NCBI GenBank assembly: GCA_015039465.1 | Contig: MU130360.1 | Coordinates: 546,095-610,094, forward strand | Direction: 5' to 3' | Origin: Phlegmacium glaucopus | Taxonomy: Eukaryota > Basidiomycota > Agaricomycetes > Agaricales > Cortinariaceae | Length of the DNA stretch: 64,000 bases | Shown: positions 8,624 to 19,659 of the stretch, piece by piece | Layout: each line of letters opens with the position of its first letter | How positions within the stretch are numbered: the first letter of the stretch is position 1 | Notes under the pieces: generated by a model | Told to the model about the DNA's origin: nothing | The model's input: the letters and a program-made list of their open reading frames with translations, nothing else | The model's database searches: none | Made by a program: the position numbers and the translations under genes

Positions 8624-11385
8624 TTATCGAAGTGCCTTCGATTGTCGCAGTCCAAAGATTTGGCCGCATTTTCTATAGAATTGACGCCGTGCTGCCCCAT
8701 ATTCCAAATCATTTGATCCAGTTAAACTGTCGGTGACGAGGGGCCATCGCTCGTTAAATGTCCACAAGTGACTCCCAAATTTCACCTCGAGATCCACGCA
8801 AGGAAAATAGAGAGGACAACTCGAAGACCTTGTATATATATACAATATTAGTGTAATCATTGATCTCTCAGCATGAAAGAAAATGACCTTCGGAGAACTT
8901 TCGGACGAAGATGCTGACATTTCTAGAGCCATGGATATTGAATCAACACAAATGTTGAGAGAGAGTGTCGGTAGAAACTCACATCCAAATAGGCTTTCAC
9001 AGCCAACCTCAGGGAAGCGAACCCATGCTCACAGTGAACTTTGGCTTTGGCAGGATTTTGAAGACGGTGATCCCGAAGGCAGTTGTAGAGATCTGTCAGT
9101 GGAGCGGCCTTCAAGAGAAGTTTTGATACAGCGTCGAGACCTGTCCTATAATTGGGGACTAAAATCTCCCGCCGTGAGGTTACATCCTCAGTTAAAGACA
9201 TAAACAACTTGGCGTCAGGTCGCTCAATCCCCATTATGAATGGATAGGGACTAAATATTTCACTTGATACAATTATCATTGAGAAATGGGAAAAAATGCT
9301 ATGCGGCTCAGGCTTACTGGTCATTTGGATTAACCATATTTCGAAAGCATTCCAGCGCGGCATGAGCATAAACTATACCATCTACATGGTATTTCCCAGA
9401 CCTATTTTTGTCCTCGAAGAATTCAATAAGTAAATGTCGATATCGTTCCTCATAATCATCATAATATAGTGAGTAAAAGGGAAAGATGTCAGGGACTGGA
9501 GACATTCCTGAAATCAGAGAGGACCAGGACGAATTCCACAGAAAAGGAAAGAATATCAGCCCCGCAATATCAACATTGCTTCCATTAAGTTTATAGTCAT
9601 TGAGATTTGTAGTAAGATGTTGGTCGAAAAGTAATTGGAAGTGGCTCGAGAGTTCTTTAGCCGCCGTGTCAGCCTGATATTCATGGATCAATTTTAAGTG
9701 AAGAACATCCGTAGGGACATAACAGACCTTGTACAGCCAGTCAAATAAAGATGGGAGGTCATAATAAAAGAGGGACTGCATAAATTCATACCATGGCCGA
9801 AGATCAGAGACTTGCATGAGATCGTTTTTGAGATTGGTAGAGTCCGTTGATGCGCGAGAACAGTGATATATGAAAGCAAGTAGTAAGTACTTTTGAGCAC
9901 TGTAAGATCCTTCCGACCGTTGGGGACTGCGTTCTATGGTATTTATGGACAATGTACTGACTTGACGTAGGCATTGCTGGGCTATATCCGTGTGGAATGC
10001 CTCTTCGTCAACAAAATATCTTCCAGATCGTAGTCTGTCGACAAGGAAATCTTGTAGGGAAGCGTGGATGACTTTGATCAACAATCCACTTGCCTTGGGT
10101 GGAGGAATATAAAGGATAGAATGGAGTTCGGATAAGCAGAGGTGGAGATCTTCTTCGTCCAAACCAAGTAGATCTGCCACAAAATATGTTGTGGCTGTGT
10201 TCGCGTAAAGCTCATACCGGAAGAACAAAAATCCGAATATCTTTAGCGTGCTGGCCAAATCGTCAACGCAGGAGAGGATATGGCTATACAATGCATCCAA
10301 TTCTTTATAGGGCATGTCGCCATCAACAGGTCTTAACCCTAGGACAACGTCCAACCGCTTCATAGGCCGATGATTAGGAGAATCCAGATACTTCATCACA
10401 GTCGAAGCATAAATAAACTGCCCAGAAGACTTGCGGACTAGTCGATCAATGATCTTTGCAGATGGCCAGGAATCAGGAATATAGACTGCAAGTGGGTGGT
10501 TCTCTTTAATATCCTCGAATCGACTAAGGAGAAATATCTTGATATCGGCGTCTGGTTCATACGAGTCGTCTAAGACAATGTGACGAGAGACCTGAGATTT
10601 GTTCAAAATATTGAATGCTTTCCGAATATGTGGCTCAGGACGGCTGGCGACGAGAAGGATGAGTGGGAGTGGGATGCGAAGAAGAGCTGTTGAAAGTGCA
10701 CGGATGATGGAGGATTGAACCAAAGGACCATGACATTCGTCAAGACCATCTATGACGATAAGCCTTGGCCATTTCTTCGCAACGGCCGGATCGACAGTGG
10801 CACATGCGTTTTTCAAAGGTCGGATGATGAGCGTTTCTATTTGGGTGTCCAAAGACCTGTGGAATACCGCAGGGTCATTTTGGACGGCGGCTTCAATGTA
10901 TGTGCGAGTCGCCGGAATGGAAAGGGCAAGCTGATATGCAATTGATGCAATCAGACGTTTCTCGTTATTCCGGGATTCGATTAACCTGGCGAAGAAAAAA
11001 CTGGCGACGAGGAGGCCTAATTCTGCGCATATCTCTGCAATTGTTTGAGCGATAGCTGATTTTCCAGCTCCTGCAGACCCATAAAGCCATAACACATCCC
11101 CTGATTCCTCGATGATCTGTATCCACTTCATAATTTCTGCTAAGACGGCCTTCCGGGTATTTGGATGGCATTTGGGTGCGTCAAAGCGTTCTCCGGAGTC
11201 ATGGAAAGCGCCAGTCGCGATATTTGCATGGAGAATATCGAAGCCTGTTCAGTATCAGATATGAGTTGCAGGTTACCTAAGGGGTAAATGGCTGGGAGCT
11301 CGAACAGACCTTTTGATATGGGTGGTGCAGTGGTTTGTGTGAATGTGCCACCTTGGATGATGATGCTTTGGGGCCCTGTAAACAT
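8624..11385 (-). CDS. NLR1: NACHT-domain STAND ATPase, intact
   Basis: Predicted intracellular NTP-binding receptor of the fungal NLR type; the ligand is unknown. Exons by eye: 11310-11385, 9728-11244, 9318-9673, 8983-9262, 8888-8922, 8624-8828, giving about 822 residues. Exon 1 encodes 25 residues with 'SIIIQGGTFTQTT'. Then come 'GAFHDSGERFDAPKCHPNTR' (about 37-56), Walker A 'GSAGAGKS' (81-88), Walker B 'RLIVIDGLDEC' (186-196) and the NACHT-type 'LLVASRPEP' (about 220-230). A helical 'LYSHILSCVDDLA..LLGLDEED' region follows. No WD40, ankyrin or TPR repeats follow, and no classical N-terminal effector domain is present. The start is chosen because the MF.G...IIQGGTF exon recurs in most other copies. 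It lies head to head with RhoGAP copy a and tail to tail with spacer and RhoGAP remnant 0. Confidence 0.85.
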
Positions 11386-11819
11386 GGTAGGCGTTGCGAA
11401 GAGAATATCGAGCCTTGCTTAGCCCTAGAAGCTGAAGGATAGGTTTGTAGTAGAGAACAATTCTTGCGGTGCCTGTCTGCTGCTGATCTGAGCATCGACC
11501 TGGGTCCCCCAAGCCATCCGCTTTGGGTGCAATGCTTAAAGTTACTTAGATTCAAAGGGGTTCAATGGTGAATGAGTTTACGAATGCTATCCAGTGTCGT
11601 TTGCAATTGAGAAACCTATAACCTTTTTTTCTTTGCGTGTAATGCGAGTCCACTTAATTGCAACTTACTAACTGGCTTGTCCGGAGACTGAATTGAGATC
11701 ACAGCCACCTACAGCCACGTTGCACTCCTTCATCGCCTCCTGACTTTAGTTAGTTTCATCGCTAACCAATACCTATGTTTCTAAAATATCACTTTTTCTT
11801 CCTTTGCTCCGTTGTCTAG
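11386..11819. promoter_or_regulatory. Shared divergent spacer of NLR1 and RhoGAP-a
   Basis: This 430-bp gap separates the NLR start codon from the first recognisable RhoGAP exon on the opposite strand, so it should hold the promoters of both. The same arrangement and partly similar sequence ('ATCGAGCCTTGCTTAGCCC', 'GATTGAATTGAGATCACAGC') recur upstream of RhoGAP d, e and h. A pyrimidine-rich tract precedes an AG acceptor at 11817-11819, implying an upstream RhoGAP leader exon here, possibly from the ATG at about 11775. No specific operator was recognised. Confidence 0.4.
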
Positions 11820-14138
11820 AAGTCCTACAGAATTCAAATTGAATACGTGACTGTTCAAACGTTCACCACTCAAACCACTTACGATACCTGTATTTCCACC
11901 ACCGACGACTTAGGCTTGCAATGCAAGGGTTGCTACTACGAAGGCTCTCCTATTATTGTCGACTTCACCCGTTTTGATGATAGGTATCACGGTCCACGCA
12001 GCAGGAACTTTGAGGGGCTGGTCACAAAAACGAAAGAAACAAACGGCTGTAACGTTAGCATCAAACCGATTTTGGAACGAAATCCACATTCTTTGGGGTG
12101 ATGAAGAATAATACGAGTGATATGATTTTGGACCCACACCCTGCTTCTCTGAGGAAATGTGATCCAGGACTGATCTCGATCCACTCACAAGCCCGCAGAC
12201 GTTCTTGACATTTTTGACCTTCTCGGGATGCATCAGCTGGACCAGTTGGACTGTGAAGAACGTGATATGCGAGAGGGAATAGCAGGAAATCGTATCTTAG
12301 AGGAGAGAGAGGTAAAATTTCGAATCCGCTACGTGGCCGTGTTACTGATCCCATTAAATTTCTTGCAGCGGTTCTCGGAGAACCTTGACGAAAAGCCTCG
12401 AGCTACGCGTGGACGGTGATGGCTTTGGGCGGGCGTGAACATGAATTACGGTCAGCTGTATATCGAGGAATTGTATCGTACGGGTAAACAACAAGACCTT
12501 CCCTCGCTAGAGATTCACTCACTCATTCTTTCTTCAGGCATTTATCAACCCAATCTATTTCGGACACTGCTCAACCGTTCCCGTCTCTTGGAGCTCATCA
12601 ACATCTTTGATTCAGAGAAACAACCTCCGGGCAGCTTTATTCGATCTAGATGTTGATTACCCTCCAATGAATCCCGTCAAACCAGGATTTGACGCCAATA
12701 CGTGACCTCATCTGGAATCGACTCCATATATGCGCTCCCTTGTCAACTTACCTCTTGGCTCTACCAGAACCCATTCTTCTTCCAGCATTTTCCCGTCCGA
12801 TATGGGATTGGTGCGGAGTGGAGGAAGACGAAGTGGATACATTACAACTCAAGTATTCCACGGCATATACCTTCGGTCCCCCTCTTTAAAACATACACAA
12901 ACCCAACAGAATCAATGCGTATCTTGGTTTCTCAACTCGTTCTTCATCTAGTACCATCACCCCACTTCTCTTTACTCGTTTATATCCTCGCATTTTTCAG
13001 CCAAGTCACTATGGTCCATGAAGAAAACGGTGTAGGAATGAAAGATCTGGCTCGTATGTTCGGAGAACGGACATTTGAGGTGGACAATCTAGACGACGAA
13101 AGCTTTCTGCTGAAATAGCTACGACGGATGCTCATGAGCCGAGAATGGAAGGAGGGGTTATGATGTACTGGTTTTTGAGACGATGGGGACCCATTTCAGA
13201 AAGCGTTTTCGACGTGATTGAGAATGGAAAAATGAGAGCTTTCCAGGATCAACAAGATATGCGTTGAAGCGTTGAGAAACCTTCTAAAGGATACTCATTT
13301 GGACATTCCCTTAGCAATGGCGAAACCCCAAATAATTCGTCTGGTCGTGATGCTCCATTTAGACCAACTGTTCCAGGGGTGATTCTCCCACAATTCGATC
13401 TCCCGGCTTTCAACCGTCTCCCAACGACGAGAGTCCCTAAAAATTGGACTGAATCCCAAAACATCTAACGGCGTTGAAGACCTTGAAAGCAATCCAGAAT
13501 TATGGTATGTATTTGGCTATTTCTTTCTCTTTCCGTTTTTGACCAAATAAAAGCTATCCTAGCACCTCCAGCTGGCAGGTCTGTGGACAACGAGACTTTC
13601 CACATACCGATCGATATTATTATAGATGGAGAAAACGTTTGTTCTGCGACTGCGCGTAATATTCTGCCCTGTTTTCTGCCTACCGATGATAAGCCGATGA
13701 ACGTCTTTTGGATGTATCAATGCCAACTCTACTCCATCAAACTTTTCCCAGTGGGCCATTCAACGACGACGACGACCATTCTCGATCTGTCCTTTCAACG
13801 AGCATCGCTAGGACGGCAGACGAAATTGACAAAGCTCGTCAACGTATTGTAGTATTGGAAGCTGAACTCGAGAAATCAAATAAAGCCGCTGAGTAGTCGT
13901 CCCAGGAACTATCGAGAGAAAAACTGACGAGTTCAGATTTGGAAAGCCGTATTGGGGGATTGGAGTTGGCATTATTGCATTGGAGTTGGAGAGGAAGAAG
14001 GTTCATGAGAAGAATATCCACTGCCAGTCTGTTTTGGACGCAGACGGATATGGAGAGATGTTGGGGGTTGCGAAGAAAGAAATAGATGATGCTCTGGACC
14101 TTGTTCACGAAATTCGCAAGTTAATGATCAAAAACTAG
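11820..14138 (+). pseudogene. RhoGAP-domain/coiled-coil gene copy a, decayed
   Basis: Family role: RhoGAPs speed GTP hydrolysis by Rho-class GTPases. The order is an N-terminal segment ('YVTVQTFTTQTTYDTC'), the RhoGAP region (from about 12440 to 13070: 'LLNRSRLLELINIFDSE', 'LSTYLLALPEPILLPAFS', 'VHEENGVGMKDLARMFG'), a linker with 'MEGGVMMYWFLRRWGPISE', then acidic and coiled-coil exons ending at a TAG (14136). The frame breaks at about 12090 ('NPHSLG' then stop, against 'NPHYFGV' in copy e), within the RhoGAP region, and in the coiled coil at about 13893. Introns such as GTATGT at 13503 are still visible. The product cannot be full length. Confidence 0.75.
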
Positions 14139-14387
14139 GTAGGCCTGGTTTGGCAAATTTTCAAAGTCACAAGTATCTCATCCACCAATATTTGGTTAGC
14201 CAATTGTGACTTGCTCGTCGAAATAGACTACTTTCCTCACTTCAGGGCGATGACTCAGATACAGTCAGCCAATCATGTTTTGGCCATGGTTTTGGTCGAA
14301 GGTCAGTTGTTGAACTCCAACGAAATGCTGATTTTCCTATTCAGAGTTTGCGTTGGGAAACACGTAGATAATTATTGTCACTTAATT

Positions 14388-17194
14388 CTAATCTACAATC
14401 CCTGCATCACTACGATAGAGAATGCGAACCCCAGGTCGCCGCAGTATCAAGATTTGTTGCTCTTTTTTAAAGAATCGATGCCGTGCCGCCGATGATTCCG
14501 AGTCACTTGGTCTAGTGAAATTGTCAGTGACGAGGGGCCATCGCTCGTTAAATGTTCCCAAGTGATTCCCAAATTTTGACTCGAGATCCACGCAAGGAAA
14601 ATAGAGAGGACAACTTGAAGACCTTGTATATAATATATATTATTAGTGTAAGATTGATCTCATAGCATAAGAGATAATGACCTTCGGAGAACTTTCGGAT
14701 GAAGATGCTCACATTTCTAGAGCCATGGATATGGGATCAACACAGATTTTGAGAGAGACATTCGGTAGAAACTCACATCCAAATAGGCTTTCACAGCCAA
14801 CCTCAGGGAAATGAACCCATGCTCGCAATGAACTTTGGCTTTGGCAGGATTTTGAAGAGGGTGATCACGAAGGCAGATGTAGAGATCCGTCAGTGGAGCA
14901 GCCTTCGAGAGAAATTTTATTACAGCGTCGAGACCTTTCCTACAACCTGGTACTAAAATGTCCCGCTGTGGCGCTACGCGCTCAGTCAAAGACATAAACA
15001 AGTTGGCGTCAGGTCGTTCAATCCCTGTTATGAACGGATAGGGATTAAATATTTCACTTGATACAATTATCATTGAGAAATGCCAAAAAAACTGACTAAA
15101 CAGCTAAGGCTTACTCGTCATTTGGATTAACCATATTTTGAAAGCATTCCAGTGCAGCTTGAGCATAAACTATACCATCTAGATGGTATTTGCCAGACCT
15201 AGTTTTATCCTCGAAGAATTCAATAAGTAAATGTCGATATTGTTCCTCATTGTCATTCAGAGAATATACTGGGTAAAAGGGAAATATGTCAGGGACTCGA
15301 GAGATTCCTGAAATCAGAGAAAACCAGGACGATTTCCACGGAAAAGGAAGGAATACCAGTCCCGCAATATCAACATTGCTTCCATTAAGTTTATATTCAT
15401 TGAGCTTTGTAGTAAGATGTTGATCCAAAAGCGATTTGAAGTGACTCGAGAGTTCTTTAGCCGCCGTGTCAGCCTGAGAGTCATGGATTAATCTCAAAGG
15501 GAAGAACATCTGTAGGGACATAACGGACCTTGTACAGCCAGGCAAATAAAGACGGGAGATTATAATAAAAGCCGGCCCCCATGATTTCACACCATGGCCG
15601 AAGATGAGAGACTTGCATGAGATCGTTTTTGAGATTGGTAGAGTCCGTTGAAGCCTGAGAACAGTGATAAATGAAAGCCATTAATAAGTACTCTTGAACA
15701 CTGTAAGGTCCTTCCGGCCGGTGGGGACTGCGTTCTATTGTATTTATGGACAACGCAGTGACTCGACGTAGGCATTGCTGGGTTAGATCCGTGTGGAATG
15801 CCTCTTCGTCAACATAATACCTTCTAGATCGTAGTCTATCAACAAGGAAATCTTGTAGGGAAGCATGGATCACTTTGATCGACAATCCACTGGTCTTGGG
15901 TGGAGGAATATAAAGAATAGAATGGAGTTCGGATAGGCAGATGTGGACATCTTCTTCGTCCAAACCAAGTAGATCTGCCACAAAGAATGGCGTGATTGGG
16001 TTGGCGTAATCATCAATGAGAAAAAAAAAAAATCCAAATATCTTTAGCGCGCTAGCTAAATCGTCAACGCAGGAGAGGATATGGCTATACAATGCATCCA
16101 ATTCTTTATAGGGCATGTCGCCATTAACAGGTATTAACCCTATGATAACGTCCAACCGCTTCGTAGGCCGATGATTAGGAGAGTCCAGATACTTCATCAC
16201 AGTCGAAGCGTAGATAAACTGCCCTGAAGACTTGCAGACTAGTTGATCAATGATCTCTGCAGATGGCCAGGACTTAGGAATATAGACTGCAAGTTGGTGG
16301 TTCTCCTTAATTTCCTCGAATCGACTAAGGAGAAACACTTTGATATCGGCGTCTGGTTTATACGAGTCGTCTAAGACAATGTGACGAGAGGCCCGAGATT
16401 TGTTCAAAATATTGAATGCCTTTACAATAGGTGGCTCAGGACGGCTGGCGACGAGAAGGATGAGTGGGACTGGGATGTGAAGAAGGGCTGTTGAAAGTAT
16501 ACGGATGATGGAGGATTGAATCAAAGGACTATGACATTCGTCAAGACCGTCTATAACCATCAGCCTTGGCCATTTCTTCATAACGGTCGGATCGACAACA
16601 GCGCATGCGTTTTCCAAAGGTTGGATGATGAGTGTTTCTATTTGGGTGTCCAAAGACTTGTCAAATACTGCAGGGTCACTTTGGACAGCGGTTTCAATGT
16701 ATGTTCGAGTCGCTGGAATGGAAAGGGCAAGCTGATATGCGATTGATGCAATCAGATGTTTCTCGTTATTCCGGGATTGGGATAACCTAGCGAAGAAAAA
16801 ACTGGCGACGAGGAGGCCCAATTTTGCGCACATCTCTGCAATTGTTTGAACGATAGCCGATTTTCCAGCTCCTGCAGACCCATAAAGCCACAAAACATCC
16901 TCTGATTCCTTGACGTCTTGTATCCATTGCATAATTTCTGCTAAGACGGCCTTACGGGTATTTGGATGGCACTTGGGTGCATCAAAACGTTCTCCGGAGT
17001 CATGGAAAGCACCAATCGCGATATTTGCATGGAGAATCTTGAAGCCTGTTCAGCTCAGATATGAGTTGCGGGTTACCTAAATATCAAATGACTGGACACT
17101 CGAACTGACCTTCTGATGTGGGTGGTGCAGTGGTTAAACTGGTTTGTGCAAATGTGCCGCCTTGAATGATGATGTTTCGGGATCGTGTGAACAT
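14388..17194 (-). CDS. NLR2: NACHT-domain STAND ATPase, intact
   Basis: Exons by eye: 17110-17194, 15529-17045, 15115-15473, 14777-15056, 14682-14716, 14388-14622, giving about 836 residues in one consistent frame. Exon 1 encodes 28 residues ('MFTRSRNIIIQGGTF' plus a three-residue longer tail than NLR1). Walker A 'GSAGAGKS', Walker B 'RLMVIDGLDEC' and 'LLVASRPEP' are present. The intron after 'FAWLYK' is 55 nt, so without splicing the frame would end at 'VLPFEINP'. Variable patches differ from NLR1 ('LIDDYANPITPFF', 'EIMGAGFYYN', 'PVYSLNDNEEQ'). The last exon runs 13 residues longer than NLR1 ('GVRILYRSDAGIVD'). RhoGAP-a converges on its 3' end and RhoGAP-b lies upstream. Confidence 0.82.
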
Positions 17195-17421
17195 GGGTAG
17201 GGGTTGCGATGAGCTTAGAGTATTGGGCCTTGCGTAGCTCTAGAAGCTGTCGATTCAGAGACTTAAATGTTGAGCCTCAACGTCCAAAAGATTGGTCGTT
17301 GGACTTGAAGAACTTTCATCGATATGATCTACGCGGGTCCCCCAAGCCATCCGTTTTGGGTGCATCATGCAGAATTCACCAGTGACAATGCTTACGTCAT
17401 TTCAGCGGCCAGCCTAGAACA

Positions 17422-18789
17422 AGCCTAGAATCGACTCCAGATATATGCACCCTCCTTCCAACTTATCTCTCGGCTCTACCAGAACCCATTCTTTTTCCAG
17501 CACTTTTCTGTCCAATATGGGATTGGCGGAAGACGAAGTCGATACATTGCAACTCAAGCCCTTCTGACGGCATATATCTTCGGCCCCCGTTTCTAGAACA
17601 TACAGACACCCAACGGAGTCAACATATATCTTAGTTGCTCAACGAAGAAAATGGTGTAGGGATGGAAGATCTGCCAGTGGCGCGTGTGTTAGAGAGCAGA
17701 TACTTGGAGGTCGACAATCTAGACGACGAAAACCTTCTGCCGAAAATAGCTGTGATAAATGCGCATGCCAAGTCGAGAATGGAAGGAAAGGATTATGATG
17801 TCCTTATTTTTGAGACGATGGGGACCCATTGTTCAATGTGAATCGTGATTGAGGATGCCAAAATGGGAGCTTTGCAGGATCAACAAAATATGCGTCGAAG
17901 CGTTGAGAAACCTTCTAAAGGCTACTCACTGGGACATTCTCTTAGCAATGACGAAGCCCAAAATAATTTGTCTGGTCGTGACACTTCATTTAAACCAACT
18001 TTGCAAGATGGCGTGTCTTGTCCTAACGGAGATTCTCTCACAATCAAATCTTCTGGCTTTCATCCTCCTCCCTCTGACAAAAGTCCTTTAAAAATCAGAT
18101 TGAATCCGAAAATTCTAACGGCCATGAAGACCTTGAAAGTGATTCAGATAAAGTCTGAATTATGGTATGTATTTGAATTTAACCATCTCCTTCTTTTTCC
18201 GTGTTTTGACAAAATAAAAGCTATCCTAGCACCTCCAGCTGGCAGTTCTTTGGACAACGAGAGTTTTGACACACCGATCGACACTATTATAGATGGACAA
18301 AATGTTTGTTCTGCTACTGCACGTAATATTTCACCCTGTTTTCTTCCTACCTTATGTTAAACATCTTCATAAGTCAATGAACACCTATCAATGCCAACTC
18401 TACTTCATCAAACTTCTCCCATCGGACTATTCAACGACCACGACAACGATTCTCGATCTGTCCTTTGAGCATCGCTAGGACGACAGACGAAATTAACCAA
18501 GCTCGTCAACGTATTTTAGTTTTAGAAGCTGAACTTGAGAAACCAAATAAAGCCGCCGCGGAGTTGCTCCAGGAACTATCAAAAGAAAAGTTGAGGAGTT
18601 CCGATTTGGAAAGCCGTATTGAGGGATTAGAGTTGGCATTGGAGTTGGAGAGGAAGAAGGTCGATGAGAAGGATATCACGGATTTGGACGCGTCAGACGG
18701 ATATGGAGGGATGTTGGAGGTTGCGAGGAAAGAAAGATGATGCTCTGGACCTTGTTCACGAAATTCGCAAGTTGACGATCAAAAACTAG
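17422..18789 (+). pseudogene. RhoGAP gene copy b, 5'-truncated and decayed
   Basis: The N-terminal exons and the arginine-finger half of the RhoGAP domain are missing. Similarity starts at the segment equivalent to 'STPDICALLSTYLSALPEP' (17424 onward, frameshifted) and continues through 'EENGVGMEDL' (about 17645), the linker ('GYSLGHSLSNDEAQ', 17905-17960), a GTATGT intron at about 18163, the 'DNESFDTPIDTIIDGQ' exon, and the coiled coil ('LVLEAELEKPNKAAAELLQE', 18510-18570) to a TAG at 18787. The coiled-coil frame is itself open for about 85 codons but nothing upstream joins it. Confidence 0.72.
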
Positions 18790-19230
18790 GTGCGACGGGA
18801 GGGAGTGTTTTAGTTAGGAAATCACGAACATATGGTTAGCCAATTGTGACTTGCCTCGTCGAAATAGACCTATTCTCCTCATTCCAACTTCAGGGCAATG
18901 ACGATACATGATGACAGTCTACTCCGTGATCCATCCAAGCCTGGGTGGTAAATTAGACCATGTTTTAGCTATGGCTTTGGTCGAAGGTCAGTTATTGACT
19001 TACAACAAAATGCTGATTTTCCCATTCATACGTTGGAAGACATGTAGATAGTTCAATGGTATGATGTTTAAAATTATCGTTCATGCCCTCGCTGCTGAAA
19101 ACTGATGGATATCCGAACTAGATGTAGCTCAGCAATGCATTTGTGCTTGTGGCGTTCAATATCACAAGAAAATGATGAGTCCGGGAATATGATTGAGATT
19201 GCCAGTGACGATGTCTTGCTATGTTGACGT

Positions 19231-19440
19231 TGTGGCAGTGCAATCTGGCACTGCGATTAGATAGAGGTTACATAGATAGATGATTAAATAGATTAGATTA
19301 GATAGTAGTGACTACTAGCTACTTAGATACAAGTAATAACAAACTTGCTCAGCCCGCTACGCCATACAGCCGTGCTAGGCAGTGCTATTCGACGCGATTA
19401 CGAGTCGTATACTTACCCTAAGCCAATTCGGACTACTCCA
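19231..19440. mobile_element. Solo LTR, 210 bp
   Basis: Compared with the same spacer in other units (for example 8355-8375), 210 bp is inserted. It starts TGTGGCAGTGC and ends GGACTACTCCA (TG..CA). The 4-bp ACGT is present on both sides (19227-19230 and 19441-19444). This is the signature of a solo LTR. It contains a short repeat of GATTAGATTAGATA and no coding sequence. Confidence 0.8.
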
Positions 19441-19659
19441 ACGTAGGTACTCACTTTTTATATCTGCCTGAATATCCAATTCTCAGTCGATGCTCAAGTA
19501 CTCCGAGATCCTGGTTCGCGAAAGGGAAACCGCGATATGGAAATTACATAGCCGATGCCGCTTTTCCAATATGCCGCTGTGTGCCAGCAGCCCCTTTCCC
19601 TACGAAGTATTGTATTTATATTCAATCCCTTTCTCCTGAATCAAATCCCTCTCTCCCTT

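Noticed and set aside
8883..9203. Plus-strand frame over NLR1 exon 3
   Set aside because: Mirror of the conserved NLR exon; spans both introns with no promoter or start support.
10715..10945. Plus-strand frame 'MNQRTMTFVKT' recurring in most NLR copies
   Set aside because: Antisense shadow of the Walker B region; it recurs only because the NLR coding strand is conserved.
8624..11385. WD40, ankyrin or TPR repeats at the NLR C-terminus
   Set aside because: None seen; the C-terminal exons encode no repeating motif.
15481..15590. Frameshift pseudogene call for NLR2, 4, 5 and 7 at 'VLHFEINP'
   Set aside because: The same site in all copies has GT..AG borders and splicing restores the frame, so it was treated as an intron.
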